NCBI RefSeq assembly: GCF_040412425.1
Contig: NC_089763.1
Span: 53,426,087 to 53,490,086, forward strand
Direction: 5' to 3'
DNA: 64,000 nt
Source of the DNA: Macrobrachium rosenbergii
Taxonomy: Eukaryota; Arthropoda; Malacostraca; Decapoda; Palaemonidae
The notes beneath the pieces were generated by a model. That model was not told the DNA's origin, did not search any database, and was given only the letters and a program-made list of their open reading frames with translations. A program made the translations under genes and the position numbers. Position 1 is the stretch's first letter. Each line of letters opens with the position of its first letter. Below, in pieces: positions 11,801 to 23,129 of this stretch.

Positions 11801-12955
11801 CGACACCAGTTATGAAGTGACCATTCACTTTGAGGACTGGAGGTGGATTTAGTGTGAATTTTCCTGCTATCCTCTGGATTTTTCTCCAAACAGCTGAAGG
11901 CAGCGTTCTGTTGTTAACTGAGGATACAAAGAATGACCAAGATTGGCTCCCTGCTGCTTTTGTTGCACGATGGAATTGTGCCCGTGATTTCTTGTATATA
12001 ACCATATTTTCTTCTGTACGGTGCCTGTGGTAGCCCTGTGCAGTACTTGGAGTTCTGATGACCACCAAGGGACTGGTTGCTTTCTGAAGACACCTGTAGT
12101 TTTAGGGATAGAGTTTATACCTGTTGTATGAAGAGTTCTATTTAGCAGGCCAATAGCATCATCAGTGCTTTGAAATTCATCTGCATTCCCTTCAATTTCA
12201 CTAAGCTCTTGAAATTTAATCCAGTCAGCTTTGCCCAGGTTCCACCGAGGGGATCTAGGCATTGGTGGACTATTGCTAGTGTTTATTGTAATTGGTCCAT
12301 GATCGCTACTATGCCAATCATCTGATGTTCTCCGGTTCAAGTCCATAATGCAGTTAGGACTCACAATTGAATGGTCAGTACATGGTTAGTTAGTTAGTTA
12401 TAAATGATTTGTTTAACCAGACCTCTGAACTCTTTTAGGGTTTTTCTCGGGCTGGAAGGTCAATACATGACAAGGTGCCTGTTTGTATATGGAAATGAGT
12501 AGGTTCACCTGTGTCGAGGATCCCTATGTCTTCATTTTCTATGAGTGAAGAGATATTACCCCTTATATTTGCTAATACATCATCCAATAATGGGTGTCTA
12601 CCATTCATGTCTCCAAGTAATATTTTCATTAGGGGGCCAAGTATACTGTATAGAGAAAATAGTATACCTTCTTCCAATGTCAATTTGTACAGCCACTGCC
12701 TGCAGAGGAGTACATAAAGCAAAGGGTATTTGTGGGACATCGTGGCAAACATAAATGAGGTTCCCACCATGGCTACCCATCTGTTCGTCATAAGGAGTCC
12801 TATAACTAACATAATTCCCTTGGACATGGGGTATTGCTGTCCAGCTTGCTCTCTTGTAGACAAACAGTAATAGGAGAGTATTCATGGATGAGTAGTTTCA
12901 GCTCTTCATATTTAGCCCACAGTCCTTGACAATTCCATTGTAAGATGGTAGACAT
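11800..12955 (-). pseudogene. Non-LTR ORF2 fragment: AP endonuclease domain
   Basis: Starts at ATG 12955 with MSTILQWNCQGLWAKYEEL, then CLQES, the first two motifs of retrotransposon APE endonucleases (N and E catalytic residues). GDMNGRHPLLDD (normally GDFN-H) and, after a frame change, SDHGPI (the final catalytic SDH box) follow in order. The frame then goes through a basic linker and stops near 11800 just where the RT should begin. At least two frameshifts are present. The domain nicks target DNA for primed reverse transcription. Confidence 0.8.
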
Positions 12956-14004
12956 GAAAATGGTTTATTTTTGGAAAAGACTCTGGAAGAGGTCTTGTCA
13001 TTAGAATTTTTTTTTTTATTTAATTTTGATCTTTATATCTTGGGCTTCACACTAATCTGTTTTTTTATTCTTTAGTGATCTGGCTAGAAGACCAGTGAAC
13101 ATCGGCATTGACTTTGTGGGTGATTAAGTCACTTGGTTTATTGTCAGTTGAAGAAATGACTTCATATCTATTGGATATTTTGGTTTTATGACCTTGGTGA
13201 GAGAGTGATGGAGGTCTCCCTCTTTTACGGTAGGATGGGGAGCTACCTGGTCTAGACACCTCCCCCTCTATTGGTGTCTCTGGTAGCTCCTTAGAATGTA
13301 CTTCCTCTCCTAAGTTAGGCAGAGATGCTGCCCTAGAGAGGTACGTAGATTTGTCTATGGTGGGAGGGGAAGATTGTAAAGAAGGCAGTGCATCTGCCTT
13401 GAGGGGCATTGGTAAAACCCTGTGGGGTAGTGAGCTTGCCTTCACATGCCCTATCCTTACTTCGGACAGTAGTTTGGTGGGCCTGGATGACCCTCTTTCA
13501 GCCTTAGAGGATGGTGAATTTGTTGGCAAGAGAAAATTGGGTTTTTCTTTTAATGCTTTGGCATAATTTTGGGTTGTGTTCATTAGGCGTTTGGCATACC
13601 CAACAGTGATGTGTTCAGCATTAGACTTGCTAAGGGCTGCTTCTTCCATTTTGAAGTTTGGACAAATCATTTCACTAGGTTTATGGTCCATACCACAATT
13701 TAAGCATTTTGCATCAAGCGTGCAGTCTCCATGCTCAGCTCTAGAACAGTTATTGCATACTTTATCATTTCACAAGCTTTAGAAGGGTGTCCAAATTTGA
13801 AACAGTTGAAACATTCCAAGGGCGTCTGTTTGAAGGGCTTAATGCCTACTCTTTCCCCTTCAGTGTCTACATACAAAGGTATTTCCTGATCTTCAAATGT
13901 CGTAATCATTGATGTTTTGGGAACCTTATGTACCTTCGAGACTTCTTTTGGACACATATCTAGAATTTCTTTTTTGTTAAAATCATTAAAATCTCTATTA
14001 AATA

Positions 14005-14284
14005 CAGGCAGTCCCCGGTTATTGGCGGCCTCAGTTATCGGCGATCCGGTTTTATGGCACTTGTCTAGTGACGACGATAGCCGGATTTTTTACACCGATT
14101 CCCGGTTATCGGTGTTGATCCTCGGTTATCGGCGGCACTGATCCCGGTTATTGGCACAGAGAACTGGATATTGGCGCTGATAACCGAGGATCGGCGCTAT
14201 TATTGCCGATTTTTGGTCGTCGCGATTTTCGGTTATCATCACGCTGTCGGGAACGGAACCCTGCCAACAACCGGGGACTGCCTG
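14005..14284. mobile_element. Tc1/mariner-type MITE, copy 2, nested in non-LTR ORF1
   Basis: 280 bp, ends CAGGCAGTCCCCGGTTATTG and CAACCGGGGACTGCCTG, TA on each side (14003-14004, 14285-14286). The interior is made of GGTTATCGGC-like words in both orientations. It splits the ORF1 coding frame of the host retrotransposon. Confidence 0.85.
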
Positions 14285-14985
14285 TACCACCCCTCTGCCA
14301 TAACTAAAGCTAAGGTGAGGCTTGATGTCCATGGCAATTTCCTTATCTGTTTTTAAATGACTGAGCATAACAGACTGTGTTTTTGACTTTGCATGAATTA
14401 GGACAGTGTTCTTTCCAAATTGTGTAATGTCCCAAGATTTAATGAAACCTACTTTCTTATGAAGATATCTACTGGTCTTAAAAAAATTATAATTTTCTAC
14501 TTTAGCAGTTGCCAGAAGCCACATATGGGGTTTTGGTTTCCTTTCATTTACTGTACACCTTCTGATTCAGATTTTGCAGGATCTTTTGCATACCAGTCAC
14601 TGGGTCTCTAAGATTTTACTGAGGAACCTTCTCACAGAGGGCCCCATTGATGTTAGATTTATTTAACTTGATGTTATGCAAGTTGCAGCTTGCATGGATG
14701 GCCTCTTCACTGTTTGTGAAAGAGATCCAAGCCTCCCATTCCTCATTTTCTTCCATAAAATTCATCTTGATTTCCTTTATTACTCCTTGGCATTCAAACA
14801 TTCTGGTTATGATTTCATAATCAGTATCCAGTGGTAAGGAAGTAAGATGAACATTATATTTGATAGTTGTAACTTTCTTGAAGTTTTCCTTTTTGATGAT
14901 GTGGAACTAGAAACTTCTTTTTCTGGATTCTTTTTCTTATCAGGAGCATGTACCACTGGACTTGTGGGCTTGTCAGACTTATCTA

Positions 14986-16360
14986 CAATGGTGTTTCGAA
15001 ATTAGAGTCCCCCCCCCCTCTACAGCATAAACTAAAATCGAGATGGACAAAAACAAAAGTAATTCAGAACAGGTATTTATTTAAGTTTCTCTCTGAGTAT
15101 TTAATATTTTGTGTGGCCTCCATCTGCCTGTACCACAGCCTGCATTCTTGAGGGGTATGATTTCAGCAAATTGCAAAAAGCTGAGACTCATACTCCATTT
15201 CCTGAGCACTTTGGTCACCTCTCTTGAGGTCGTCGAGGCTTGGTATACCATCATAGTTCGCTTTGCACGCTTCAACATGATCTTTTAAGATACTACCAAT
15301 GTTTTCACACACATTAAGGTCAGGGGAGCTATCTGGAAATTCACTTGACGAGAAGAAATTGATACCACTGTTTCCAAGCAGTTCCTGTGTCTGAAGAGCC
15401 TTGAAACATGGTGCCTTATCAAGCAAAAATGTGACTTCTTCAACAGGTAACACATTTTCAGGATCTTTAAGGAAAGGAAATACTCCACCAATAAGCACAG
15501 TTTCTCTGAAGTATTCACCATTCCATGACTGTCCTTTTTCTTTGATGATCCACATTAACCGTTTGGCTGTGAAACAGAGAAAAATTCCCAAACATTCAGG
15601 AAATTTCACAACTTGGTGATAGAGCATGTCATCGCTGATATCATCCAACTTTGCGGCCCAAATGATGTCATTTTTATGCTTTGGCTTCCTGACTGTGTAA
15701 ATGAAGAATTCATCTGATGCGGCAACATGGAGAAAGTCAGCTTCATCCCAATCTTTAAGAAATGAACCACAAAACCATGCACGGTCTTCCCTCTGTTGCT
15801 GAGTGATGTTGGGCTTGCTGATAACATGAAATGGCTTGATACCAGATTTTTTCAACTCCGATATACAGCACTATAACTTCTCTTCTTTCCCCTTTTGTTT
15901 CTAGTTCAAGCGCCAATTTACGTAAAGACTTTCTTGGTCTACCCACTGCCTCAGCTATGATGTCTTTTGACTCCTGAGAAAGGACTTCAGGGCTTCCAAG
16001 ATTCTCACTCTTTTCTCGATGAGTCGTATGGATTTTTGTTCCAGTTTCTTTTAACAAAGGATTCATCTGTTTTAATGTATTTAGCTATCCAGGAACGTGA
16101 AATGAAGGATGCACCAGCATCCCTGGCCTCTCTGAAGGTTATAGCCCGGATTCGGTCCGTCCATCTGATTTCCTCTGAGTCGTTAGCTGTGGCTGTATCT
16201 AACTCCGTCACTCAGTCTGAAAATACAAGAAATGTAAAATGAAAAATAGCTTAATATAAACTTAAAATAATGTACTTGGAGATAGGCTATAGCAGAAAAC
16301 TTCATAACTTCCATTTGTTCTGTGGAGTGGGGAGGGGGGCTCTAATTTTGAAACACCTGG
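14986..16360 (-). mobile_element. Complete Tc1/mariner element with DD37E-type transposase, nested in non-LTR ORF1
   Basis: 1,375 bp. Ends are inverted (GGTGTTTCGAAATTAGAGTC at 14990 and the complement of GGTGTTTCAAAATTAGAGCC at 16357), with TA at 14984-14985 and 16361-16362. The outermost two or three bases differ by one indel. It sits between codons of the non-LTR ORF1 and carries a broken minus-strand transposase. Confidence 0.85.
15163..16211 (-). pseudogene. Tc1/mariner transposase, two frameshifts, catalytic residues in place
   Basis: The frame starts at 16211 (MTELDTATANDSEEIRWTDR) with a helix-turn-helix-like N-terminus, shifts near 16030 and again near 15830, then is open to 15163. 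The catalytic core shows SDEFFIYTVRKPKHKND (first Asp), LLDKAPCFKA (second Asp) and SPDLNVCENIGSILKDHVE (third acidic residue, Glu). I count 37 residues between the second Asp and the Glu, so a DD37E spacing rather than the common DD34D or DD34E. The enzyme would cut and paste the element at TA. Confidence 0.8.
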
Positions 16361-16495
16361 TACATTATTTACAGTTTTTTTATCAATGGAGGTGTCACAA
16401 GAGTCATTCACAACTGGTCCAGAGTTTGTCAACAGTGCCAGAACAGTGTCATCAAAGGGCCCAGGGTTACCCGAATTCTTATAACTACTAAACAT

Positions 16496-16965
16496 AAAGA
16501 TTTGAGGGGAAAAAAAATAAACCTGAAAACCTTAAAAAGATATCATCAGCTTTCCATGGGGTTTATTCTTCCACCAGTGGCACAAGTGAGAACTTACTCC
16601 CAAATGTCTGCCCCTTACCCCACCCCAAAGTGGGATGGCAAAACATGATTAGAGTGGCCCAAGTGTAAGCCAAACCCGCTGGCTAGGACAGAGAGTATTA
16701 TAAGAATACAATTGTCCCCACCCTAATCACATCAAGGGCAAACTGGATAGAAAGCTGAGAGTCCTATCCCTAGAACCAGACCCCCTTGGAATCTGTGGTC
16801 CAGCCCTAAAGAATAGTTCTGCCTTTGAGCTATCAGTCTGATAACTCTTAGGTCCAAACATTTTCGGGCAGTTGATGGTTGTACCACAATTCCCACTATT
16901 TAGCTTCGGATATAAACCCAGTTCCAGCTATGATATCTTTTCTTATTTAACAGGTCCAGTAAATT
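16496..16965 (-). other. Probable 5' UTR of the non-LTR element
   Basis: Non-coding sequence between the ORF1 start and the start of recognisable DIRS F gag. Assignment is by position only. Confidence 0.35.
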
Positions 16966-17916
16966 TTAGCAAAAGTGATGTAGTCTTCAACTTGATCTTC
17001 AACTTCGTTTTCTGCTGCCCTCTCCCCTTCTTCTTCTGAGGCTTGCTCCAAAACAGTATTTGAAACAGCAGCCGAAGAAGAGGAAGGCTGCCTCTCCCTC
17101 CCCTAAGAAGTCCCACCGTAGGCTTCTACGGGGCTGCCTCCCTTCATGGGGAGGCAGTGGGATCTGTTGTTAACTCTTCCCGGCCTTCGGGCTAGGGAAC
17201 CGAATCACTTACCCCAGGTCTTGCGTTTCGTAAGTCATGGGCACGCAGACTTCAGTTGTGCTCCTGTCACCATTCTATTAGTTCTGCTTCTAGACTGGTG
17301 CTGCGTTGGGTGCTCAACTTTGTTGAGTCACACCGAGTGCTCGAGAATGTTTGGAGTCTCATGCATCCCAAACTGATGTCGGGAGACCTCTCACTGTCTC
17401 GGTTCTTCCTGCTAGTGTACTGAGTTTTGAGTGCTTGGTCAGTTCCGAAACAGTGCTTAGTCAGGTTCCCAGCCAGGAGTCTTGGTCCCGAAGGTTCGAA
17501 CACCTAGAGAGGCAAGGAGGAGGTTCCCTTCTTAGGTCCTGCAGGACTTCTGAGGGACTACCTCTCTTTGGAGAGGCAGTGCATTCTCTTGTTTGGCTGT
17601 TCCCAGCCCTAGGGGTGGGGAACTGATTCACATTCCCTATTTGGGTCTCGTGGGCCTCGAGTGCGCAGCCTTTCAAGGCCACGCTCTCGATTCCAGTTCT
17701 TAGAAGTCTGCGTCTAAGACTGATTCTTTGCCTGCCTCTCCTCGGTTTTTTTTTCAAAAGCTGAGAGGAGCTTACTTGTGATGATTGTTCTTAGAAGATG
17801 CAGGAGTCTCACCAAGCTCTCGGACTCCTTGGCGCTCAGATGCTGAGCGCTCGATTAGCGAGTTGTCGAGTGTCTGGGAATCTGCGGAATCTCAGGCACT
17901 CCCCAAAATAGTACAG

Positions 17917-18213
17917 GTAGTCCCTGGTTAGCGGTGGGCTCAGTTAATGGCAATTCAGTTTTATGGCACTTGTCTAGCGACGAAAATTGGCAATTTTCTG
18001 TGCCAAAAATCGCAGATTTCCACTTATCGGCGCCGATAATTGGGTATTAGCGCCAATACATACCAAACAGGCGCCGATAACCAAAAATCGACGCCGATAA
18101 GCCGGAAAATCTCTGAGATAGGGCCAGAAATCGCCGATTTTTGGTTAGTGGCAATTTTCGGTTATCATCACATCCCCAGAAACGGAACCCCCGCTGATAA
18201 CCGAGGACTGCCT
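17917..18213. mobile_element. Tc1/mariner-type MITE, copy 3
   Basis: About 297 bp. It begins CAGGTAGTCCCTGGTTAGCG and ends GATAACCGAGGACTGCCTG, flanked by TA on both sides. It lies inside DIRS F gag and is longer than copies 1 and 2 because of extra internal GCCGATAA words. Confidence 0.85.
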
Positions 18214-19267
18214 GTACTAGGGAGTTCGCTCTATGGTCTGGTTTAGGCACAGGATGAGAGGAGGTTTCAAAACATTCAGATGTTTCGACACTGCCTGCCT
18301 GCTTCATTTTGAGTGCTCAATTAGTTCCAAAACTTGTGTCTCGGACCCTTGGGTTTGAGCACTTGGGTTAGCAGACAAGAATCCCCTTTAAACCTTCTTC
18401 TCGAGGGGCTTCGGCCTCGGAGGAGATTACACCATGTCTTGAGGACAACGCTAGTTCATGGCCGAGCTTTCCCAGCTCAGTTCGGCTCAGCCCTGCTTGC
18501 TCAGCCAGCCACTGATCGCATTTACATGATTGGTTCAGATTGGCTCAGCTCATTCAGCAAGCTCGCCCAGCCCCTGATTGCATTTCGAGACTGGCTCAGT
18601 TCGATCAGCTTGCTTTGCTTGGCTTGCTTGCCTGGCCCATGATTACATTTACGTAATTGGCTTGTGCAGTTTGGCTTGTGCACCCAGGCCTGTTTGAGTC
18701 TACTTGATTGGCTCGGCTCGCTCGGTACAGCGAACCGAATGCTGTTGAGGTTCTCCTTCCTTCAGGAGACTCAACCCAAGTGAAGTTTCACTCTCTTCAG
18801 GTTAGCACTTCACCATGGTGTTAGCGCTTGCCTTCTTTGGTCCTGCCTGTCATTACCTCTGGTTGATGATTACCCGCTGTCTGCCTCTCCTGCTGGTTCT
18901 TTTAGCAGGACAGGTAAGAGTACTTTTTCTCCACTCCTCTTTCTTCAAACCCTTTCAGTTGCTGCTGGGGGATGCGAGTTGGATAGAGAGGACTCTGAAG
19001 TGTTGTGTTTCGTTTCAGAGTTCCGCTACAAGGATCTATGTCTCGGGCTCGGTTCTCGGATCGGCTCACCATACATTCAAGAAGTCGAGGATGGTTTTCT
19101 GGGTTCTGGCGAGGTTATCCCTCTACCCTTCTAAGAAGAGATCAGGAGTGTCGCACCCCAGGAGGACTCGAGGGTCTTCTTCTTTGGGTTGCGGACACCC
19201 TCGATTTTCTTTTTACAGAGATCTTCGTGCCGATTCGTCAGCACGATGATCTCGGGGAAAGACCACA

Positions 19268-19341
19268 GCAACCCCTGTGAGTACTCTTCACTGCTCCTTG
19301 CAGGGCAACCCCTGTGAGTACTCTTCACTGCTCCTTGCAGG
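19268..19341 (+). repeat. Perfect 37 bp tandem duplication
   Basis: The unit starting GCAACCCCTGTGAGTACTCT occurs twice head to tail (19268 and 19305) with no difference, inside DIRS F gag. It is therefore younger than the surrounding decayed sequence. Confidence 0.9.
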
Positions 19342-20239
19342 GCTTTTGTTGGGGCTGCCACAATCCTTGCTTGCTATAAGGGCTTTCTTGCCCAGATGAA
19401 TGCCTTTTCCCTGGACAAGGAGTTCATTTTGGTCAAGCCAGCCAATCAAGCTCCTTCCCCCTTCCTCCTCTTCAACAGAAGTGATTCTTCTTGCCTTGAA
19501 GGGGTCTTGTGCCGACTAGCAGATTGTCCTGTTTCTGGCTTGTTTGGACTTGGATCTCTCACTGTTTCTCTTTGCCGCGAAGGGTGTTCCCTCTTGCAAC
19601 AAGAGGCGGCGAACCTGGAGGACACCACTATGGTGTTCCTCCAGGTAGTCTCTTGTTGAATCTGTGATCCTTGACTTTTTCAAGGCTTTGCCTCCTTGGA
19701 TACGATGCCTCCTCGGATACAATCATTCCTGGAGAGGCCTCTGCCTTCTAGAGACTGTTCCAGTCTGAGGGTGGGTTCGCCTACCCAGCACCAGACAGCA
19801 ACCTGTGGGCAATTCTGGTGCTAAGAAGAGGGACACTGTCCTTATTCTGATCTCCAGTCAAGTAAGTCCTGAGTCATCACATTCCCTCAGGAATGGACCT
19901 TTACTTGGTTCTGCCCCCCTTCTGCAAAGAGTAGGTAGACATCACAGTAGTCAAGGAACATGCCAGGGCAACTGCCTTGTTCTCCAGACAACGGTAGCCT
20001 AGCCCTTCCTCAGCTCCTAAGAAGTCTCAGGTTCCAAGGGCACTCGCAGAACACCCAGCCTTCCTCACTTGCTTCTTAGGAAGTGTGCATACGTGTCTCT
20101 TTCAACCCTCTTTCCATAGGGAAGAGGGCAAAGGGAAGAGAGGAAGGGAGAATGCTTGGAATGGCGTTCTCCTGTTGGTGCCTTGATGAAGGAATGACTG
20201 TCAAGTCATTGGACTATATGACAACAACATAGCCGAGAC

Positions 20240-21110
20240 CTGGCAATGGATATCCTTTAGGAGAAGTAACTATTTCTCCGGATCTCGGCCACCTTTCATT
20301 GAACTTCTGTTCCGTCTCCTCTCCCATGTCTCCGACTTTGGGAGCAGACAGCCTGGCTAGAGCTAGTCATCTTCAGTGACCTGTCATCACTGCAGAAGGT
20401 ATCCTCTCAGGGGCACTTTACCTTCTGATTCTCTTCATGGAGAATGAAGGAGATCTGCCTCCAGTTCTTAATCCTTTCCTCTCTTGAAGGATGAGGGAGG
20501 ATTAGGCTGGTGCTTGATCAAGTGGAGCCTCTGAATATGTCTGCATATTCTCCTTGAGACATGCTTCTGTTCTCAGATGCACCAACCCGGCAATAGGCGC
20601 ACACCTGTAAGACTGTTGTCTTCGAGGTGTGCAATCAAGACGATAAGTACCTTCTCATCAACATCCTGGAACTCATGGCGGTTTCCTGGCCCTCTGAGAG
20701 TTTCAGGATCAGTTTCGAGATACTCTGTGGCATTGTTGGGCAACAGCACCACAGTAGTGCCATATGTCAACAAACAGGAGGGTCTCGTTTCCCTCGTTAC
20801 TTCGGTTGACTGCAGGTGCTCGAGTGAACTGTGGTGCACTCTGTAGAGCCGTCAGCCAGATACATTCCAGGCAGTGGGATATATGGGCAGACAAGCTCAG
20901 CCTTTGGCATCAAGTGACAGGGACAGAGAGCTTCCTTCACTCTATTCTTCACAGAGAGATTGCTCAACTTGAGGGCTGCCTATCACCCTTCTGTTTGCTT
21001 CCCAGCTCACAGAAGTCTGCAGGTCGTCTGCTCCAATGTACCAGACCCATGGGCCACTACAGTGATGCATGCTGACACTGTGGGACAACCTCAACGTCTT
21101 CACCTTCCTT
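20240..21110 (+). pseudogene. DIRS F RT/RNase H, RT palm missing
   Basis: The RT N-terminal block (counterpart of GYLLAF-S-PPL in E) near 20249 is followed only about 320 bp later by the RNase H start MLLFSDA (20570). In E the same two points are about 965 bp apart. The DLKDAYF and YLDD region is therefore absent. The RNase H part continues with LINILELMAV and a remnant of the VDKQGG block, with stops in each frame. Confidence 0.65.
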
Positions 21111-21399
21111 TCATGTTTGTCTAATTCACGGAGTGTTCAGCAAGTGTCATTCACCTGAATTTAGATGAATGCTGGAAGACTTCGCCTTTTGCCTGACCTG
21201 CAAGCTCTGCTTCCAAGGCAACAAGAAGAGTTCCTCCCCAACCCGACCTTCTGTGTCAGCGCCACGTGAAGTGGTTCCTCAGGTAGTACAATCCCTGTGC
21301 CTTCATGACTAGTGACTATCTGGCTTTCCTTGCAAGCATAGGCTTTTCACCAAACGGCAACGGAGGTAGCTGGATATCTCTATCATCCTCTGCAGCAGT

Positions 21400-22800
21400 A
21401 CCCAGGGATTGAATCTGTTTTTGCTGGTTGGTGTCTTTGGCAGGACTTTTTCTCTGGTCAGAGCTGCTCTTCAGCAAGTCATGGACTTCCTTGTCTTCTC
21501 CACCAAGGGTTGCTTCTCTCCAATTCAGTTGTGAAAGACGTCGGCCTTATCTGGCCTGGTCTTCCATCTGAAAGTAGCATTTTTCTCCTCAGTCGAGATT
21601 TAGGTACTGATGAGAAGCTTCTTTTGGTCTTTCCATCCCAGGGGCCTCTGGTCCCTGGCTGGCATGTACTCTCGTTTAGGGTTCCTGTCTCGTGCTTCAC
21701 ATGTTCCCTTGTGAGCGTTGTCAGACAGGGACCAGCCTCCCAAGACCATCTTGCGTCTCGCTCCAGCCTTGGCGTAGAGGATGGACAATCTTCATGGACC
21801 TACAGGGGATTGAGATTAATGCCTCGACTCCATCTCGGATCTCGTCGTGGACTCTGAATCTGTCAGCATCTATTGCCAAGTTCGAATCTTTGATCTCTTC
21901 CTCCTTGGACTTTGTAATCGATGACCCAGATCAGTTGCTTTGTCCTGTTAGGGTGCTACAGTACTTTCCGAAAAGGCTCGACATCCTTAACCTGGATGTC
22001 TTTGCCTTTTCACTAGTCCTGACTCTCCCAAGGAAGAAGTGTCTAAGGACACATCTATCTTCTGGCTTCATGAGGCGATCGGAAGGATGTACTCTACAGC
22101 TGGCGACAACGACACCTGTACACTTCACCCGAGAGCTCATGAAGTCTGTGGCCTGCTCCATCCCTCACATTCCAGAAGATTCTGTCGGTCTGGAAGCAAG
22201 ATGTGGTCTCATTAGACAACATTTATGTCTTTATCTTCGGGTCTTTGCCCACAGGCACTTGGAACCTTTAGCCCTTTGTTGGCCGAGTTGGTTGAGCTTC
22301 AGACCGTCATTCGATGGGCCGGAGTTCGATTCCTGCCGCCGGCTGATGAAGAGTTAGAGGAATTTATTTCTGGTGATAGAAATTCATTTCTCGCTATAAA
22401 GGGGGTTCGAATTCCACAATAAGCTGTAGGTCCCGTTGCTAAGTAACCAATTGGTTCTTAGCCACGTAAAATAAGTGTAATCCTTCGGGCCAGCCCTAGG
22501 AGAGCTGTTAATCAGCTCAGTGGTCTGGTAAAACTAAGCTATACTTACTTTTACTTGGAACCTTTTTCCCTTGGTCCTGTGGTGGCTGCTCAATGAGTTG
22601 TGTTTTCTTATGCGGCTCCTTTAAGAGGACAAGTAGCATCTTGCTTAAGGTGTATGATTCCGGAAGTGAGAAGGATTCCGAGAGTGACTGGCCTCTCCTC
22701 CTCCTCTTCCTTGTCCTACTTCTTCTCTTCCTTCGGGCTGAGAATGGGATGCGAACAGACACTTGCTGGAACTGGCGTCTGATGCATTAAGTCTACACAT
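21400..22800 (+). pseudogene. DIRS F tyrosine recombinase, split by a SINE
   Basis: The catalytic half is partly open at 21692-22270. It contains FESLISSSLDFV and LLCPVRVLQYF, as in copy E (FESFSIPSLEDFV, LLCPVRVLQCYF). The His-Arg box and the tyrosine area are decayed, the SINE sits at 22270-22552, and a C-terminal tail resumes at 22565 (counterpart of FPWVLWWLLNKLC in E). Confidence 0.65.
22270..22552 (+). mobile_element. tRNA-headed SINE with 13 bp target duplications
   Basis: A 283 bp insertion between identical 13 bp repeats ACTTGGAACCTTT (22257-22269 and 22553-22565). The head resembles a tRNA gene with an A-box-like TTGGCCGAGTTGGTTGAGC and a B-box GAGTTCGATTCC about 30 bp later, so it would be transcribed by RNA polymerase III. 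The body is non-coding (AGCTGTAGGTCCCGTTGCTA, GGAGAGCTGTTAATCAGCTC) and the tail is a short ACTTACTTTT run. I recall similar sequences as common in decapods, but have not searched. Confidence 0.85.
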
Positions 22801-23129
22801 CGAGCACCTGTTCTGTTTTCTCTCTAGAATCATAGAAGCAATCCTGCTCCTTCCTCTAGCAAGGGGAGGAATTAGATCCTGGCAAGGGAAACCCTTTTTC
22901 AGGTCTTTACCTTACTGCCTCCAACTCTTTAGATTCTTCCTAGTCTGTTTTCGTATGAGTTATGATTCCTCACTCATTCAAAAAGGTCCAGATGTTTGAC
23001 CTTTTATCTTGCAGAGCAATATGTCAGAGGCACGGTACTCCACCTTGCTCTTTCGACCAGGTGTGCAGAACAGTCAGTTCAAAGAGACTCGCTCAGATTC
23101 CTCCCTCCAACCAGTGAGTCTTCCTAATG

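Larger units (their letters stand above)
13065..16495 (-). pseudogene. Non-LTR ORF1 (gag) with three zinc knuckles, interrupted
   Basis: The N-terminus at 16495 reads MFSSYKNSGNPGPFDD. It is cut by the mariner at 16360/14986, resumes with VDKSDKPTSPVVHAPDKKK, is cut again by the MITE at 14284/14005, and resumes before the knuckles. The knuckles are CFNCFKFGHPSKAC (about 13815), CNNCSRAEHGDC and CLNCGMDHKPSEMIC, the last two reached only after a one-base frameshift near 13770. A Ser/Pro-rich tail ends at 13065, about 110 bp before ORF2. The protein would coat the element RNA. Confidence 0.75.
11800..16965 (-). mobile_element. APE-type non-LTR retrotransposon, 3'-truncated, with two nested insertions
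   Basis: Minus-strand element with a probable 5' UTR (about 16496-16965), ORF1 (16495 to 13065) and the start of ORF2 (12955 to about 11800, endonuclease only). The RT and 3' UTR are absent, which is unusual because these elements normally lose the 5' end. ORF1 is interrupted by a mariner (14986-16360) and a MITE (14005-14284). Without them ORF1 would be about 1.77 kb. CCHC knuckles plus an AP-type endonuclease place it in the Jockey/CR1-like group; a finer call is not possible by eye. Confidence 0.75.
16970..20240 (+). pseudogene. DIRS F gag-like region (degenerate)
   Basis: Multiple frame changes and stops. Lys/Pro/Ser-rich sequence near 17060-17130 corresponds to the KKKPASPLPPKKS region of copy C. 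A later conserved block around 19396-19660 (low-complexity then LLQQEAANLEDTTMVFLQ) matches the gag C-terminal region of C (LSQQEVATLEATAMVAFQ) and E. Confidence 0.6.
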
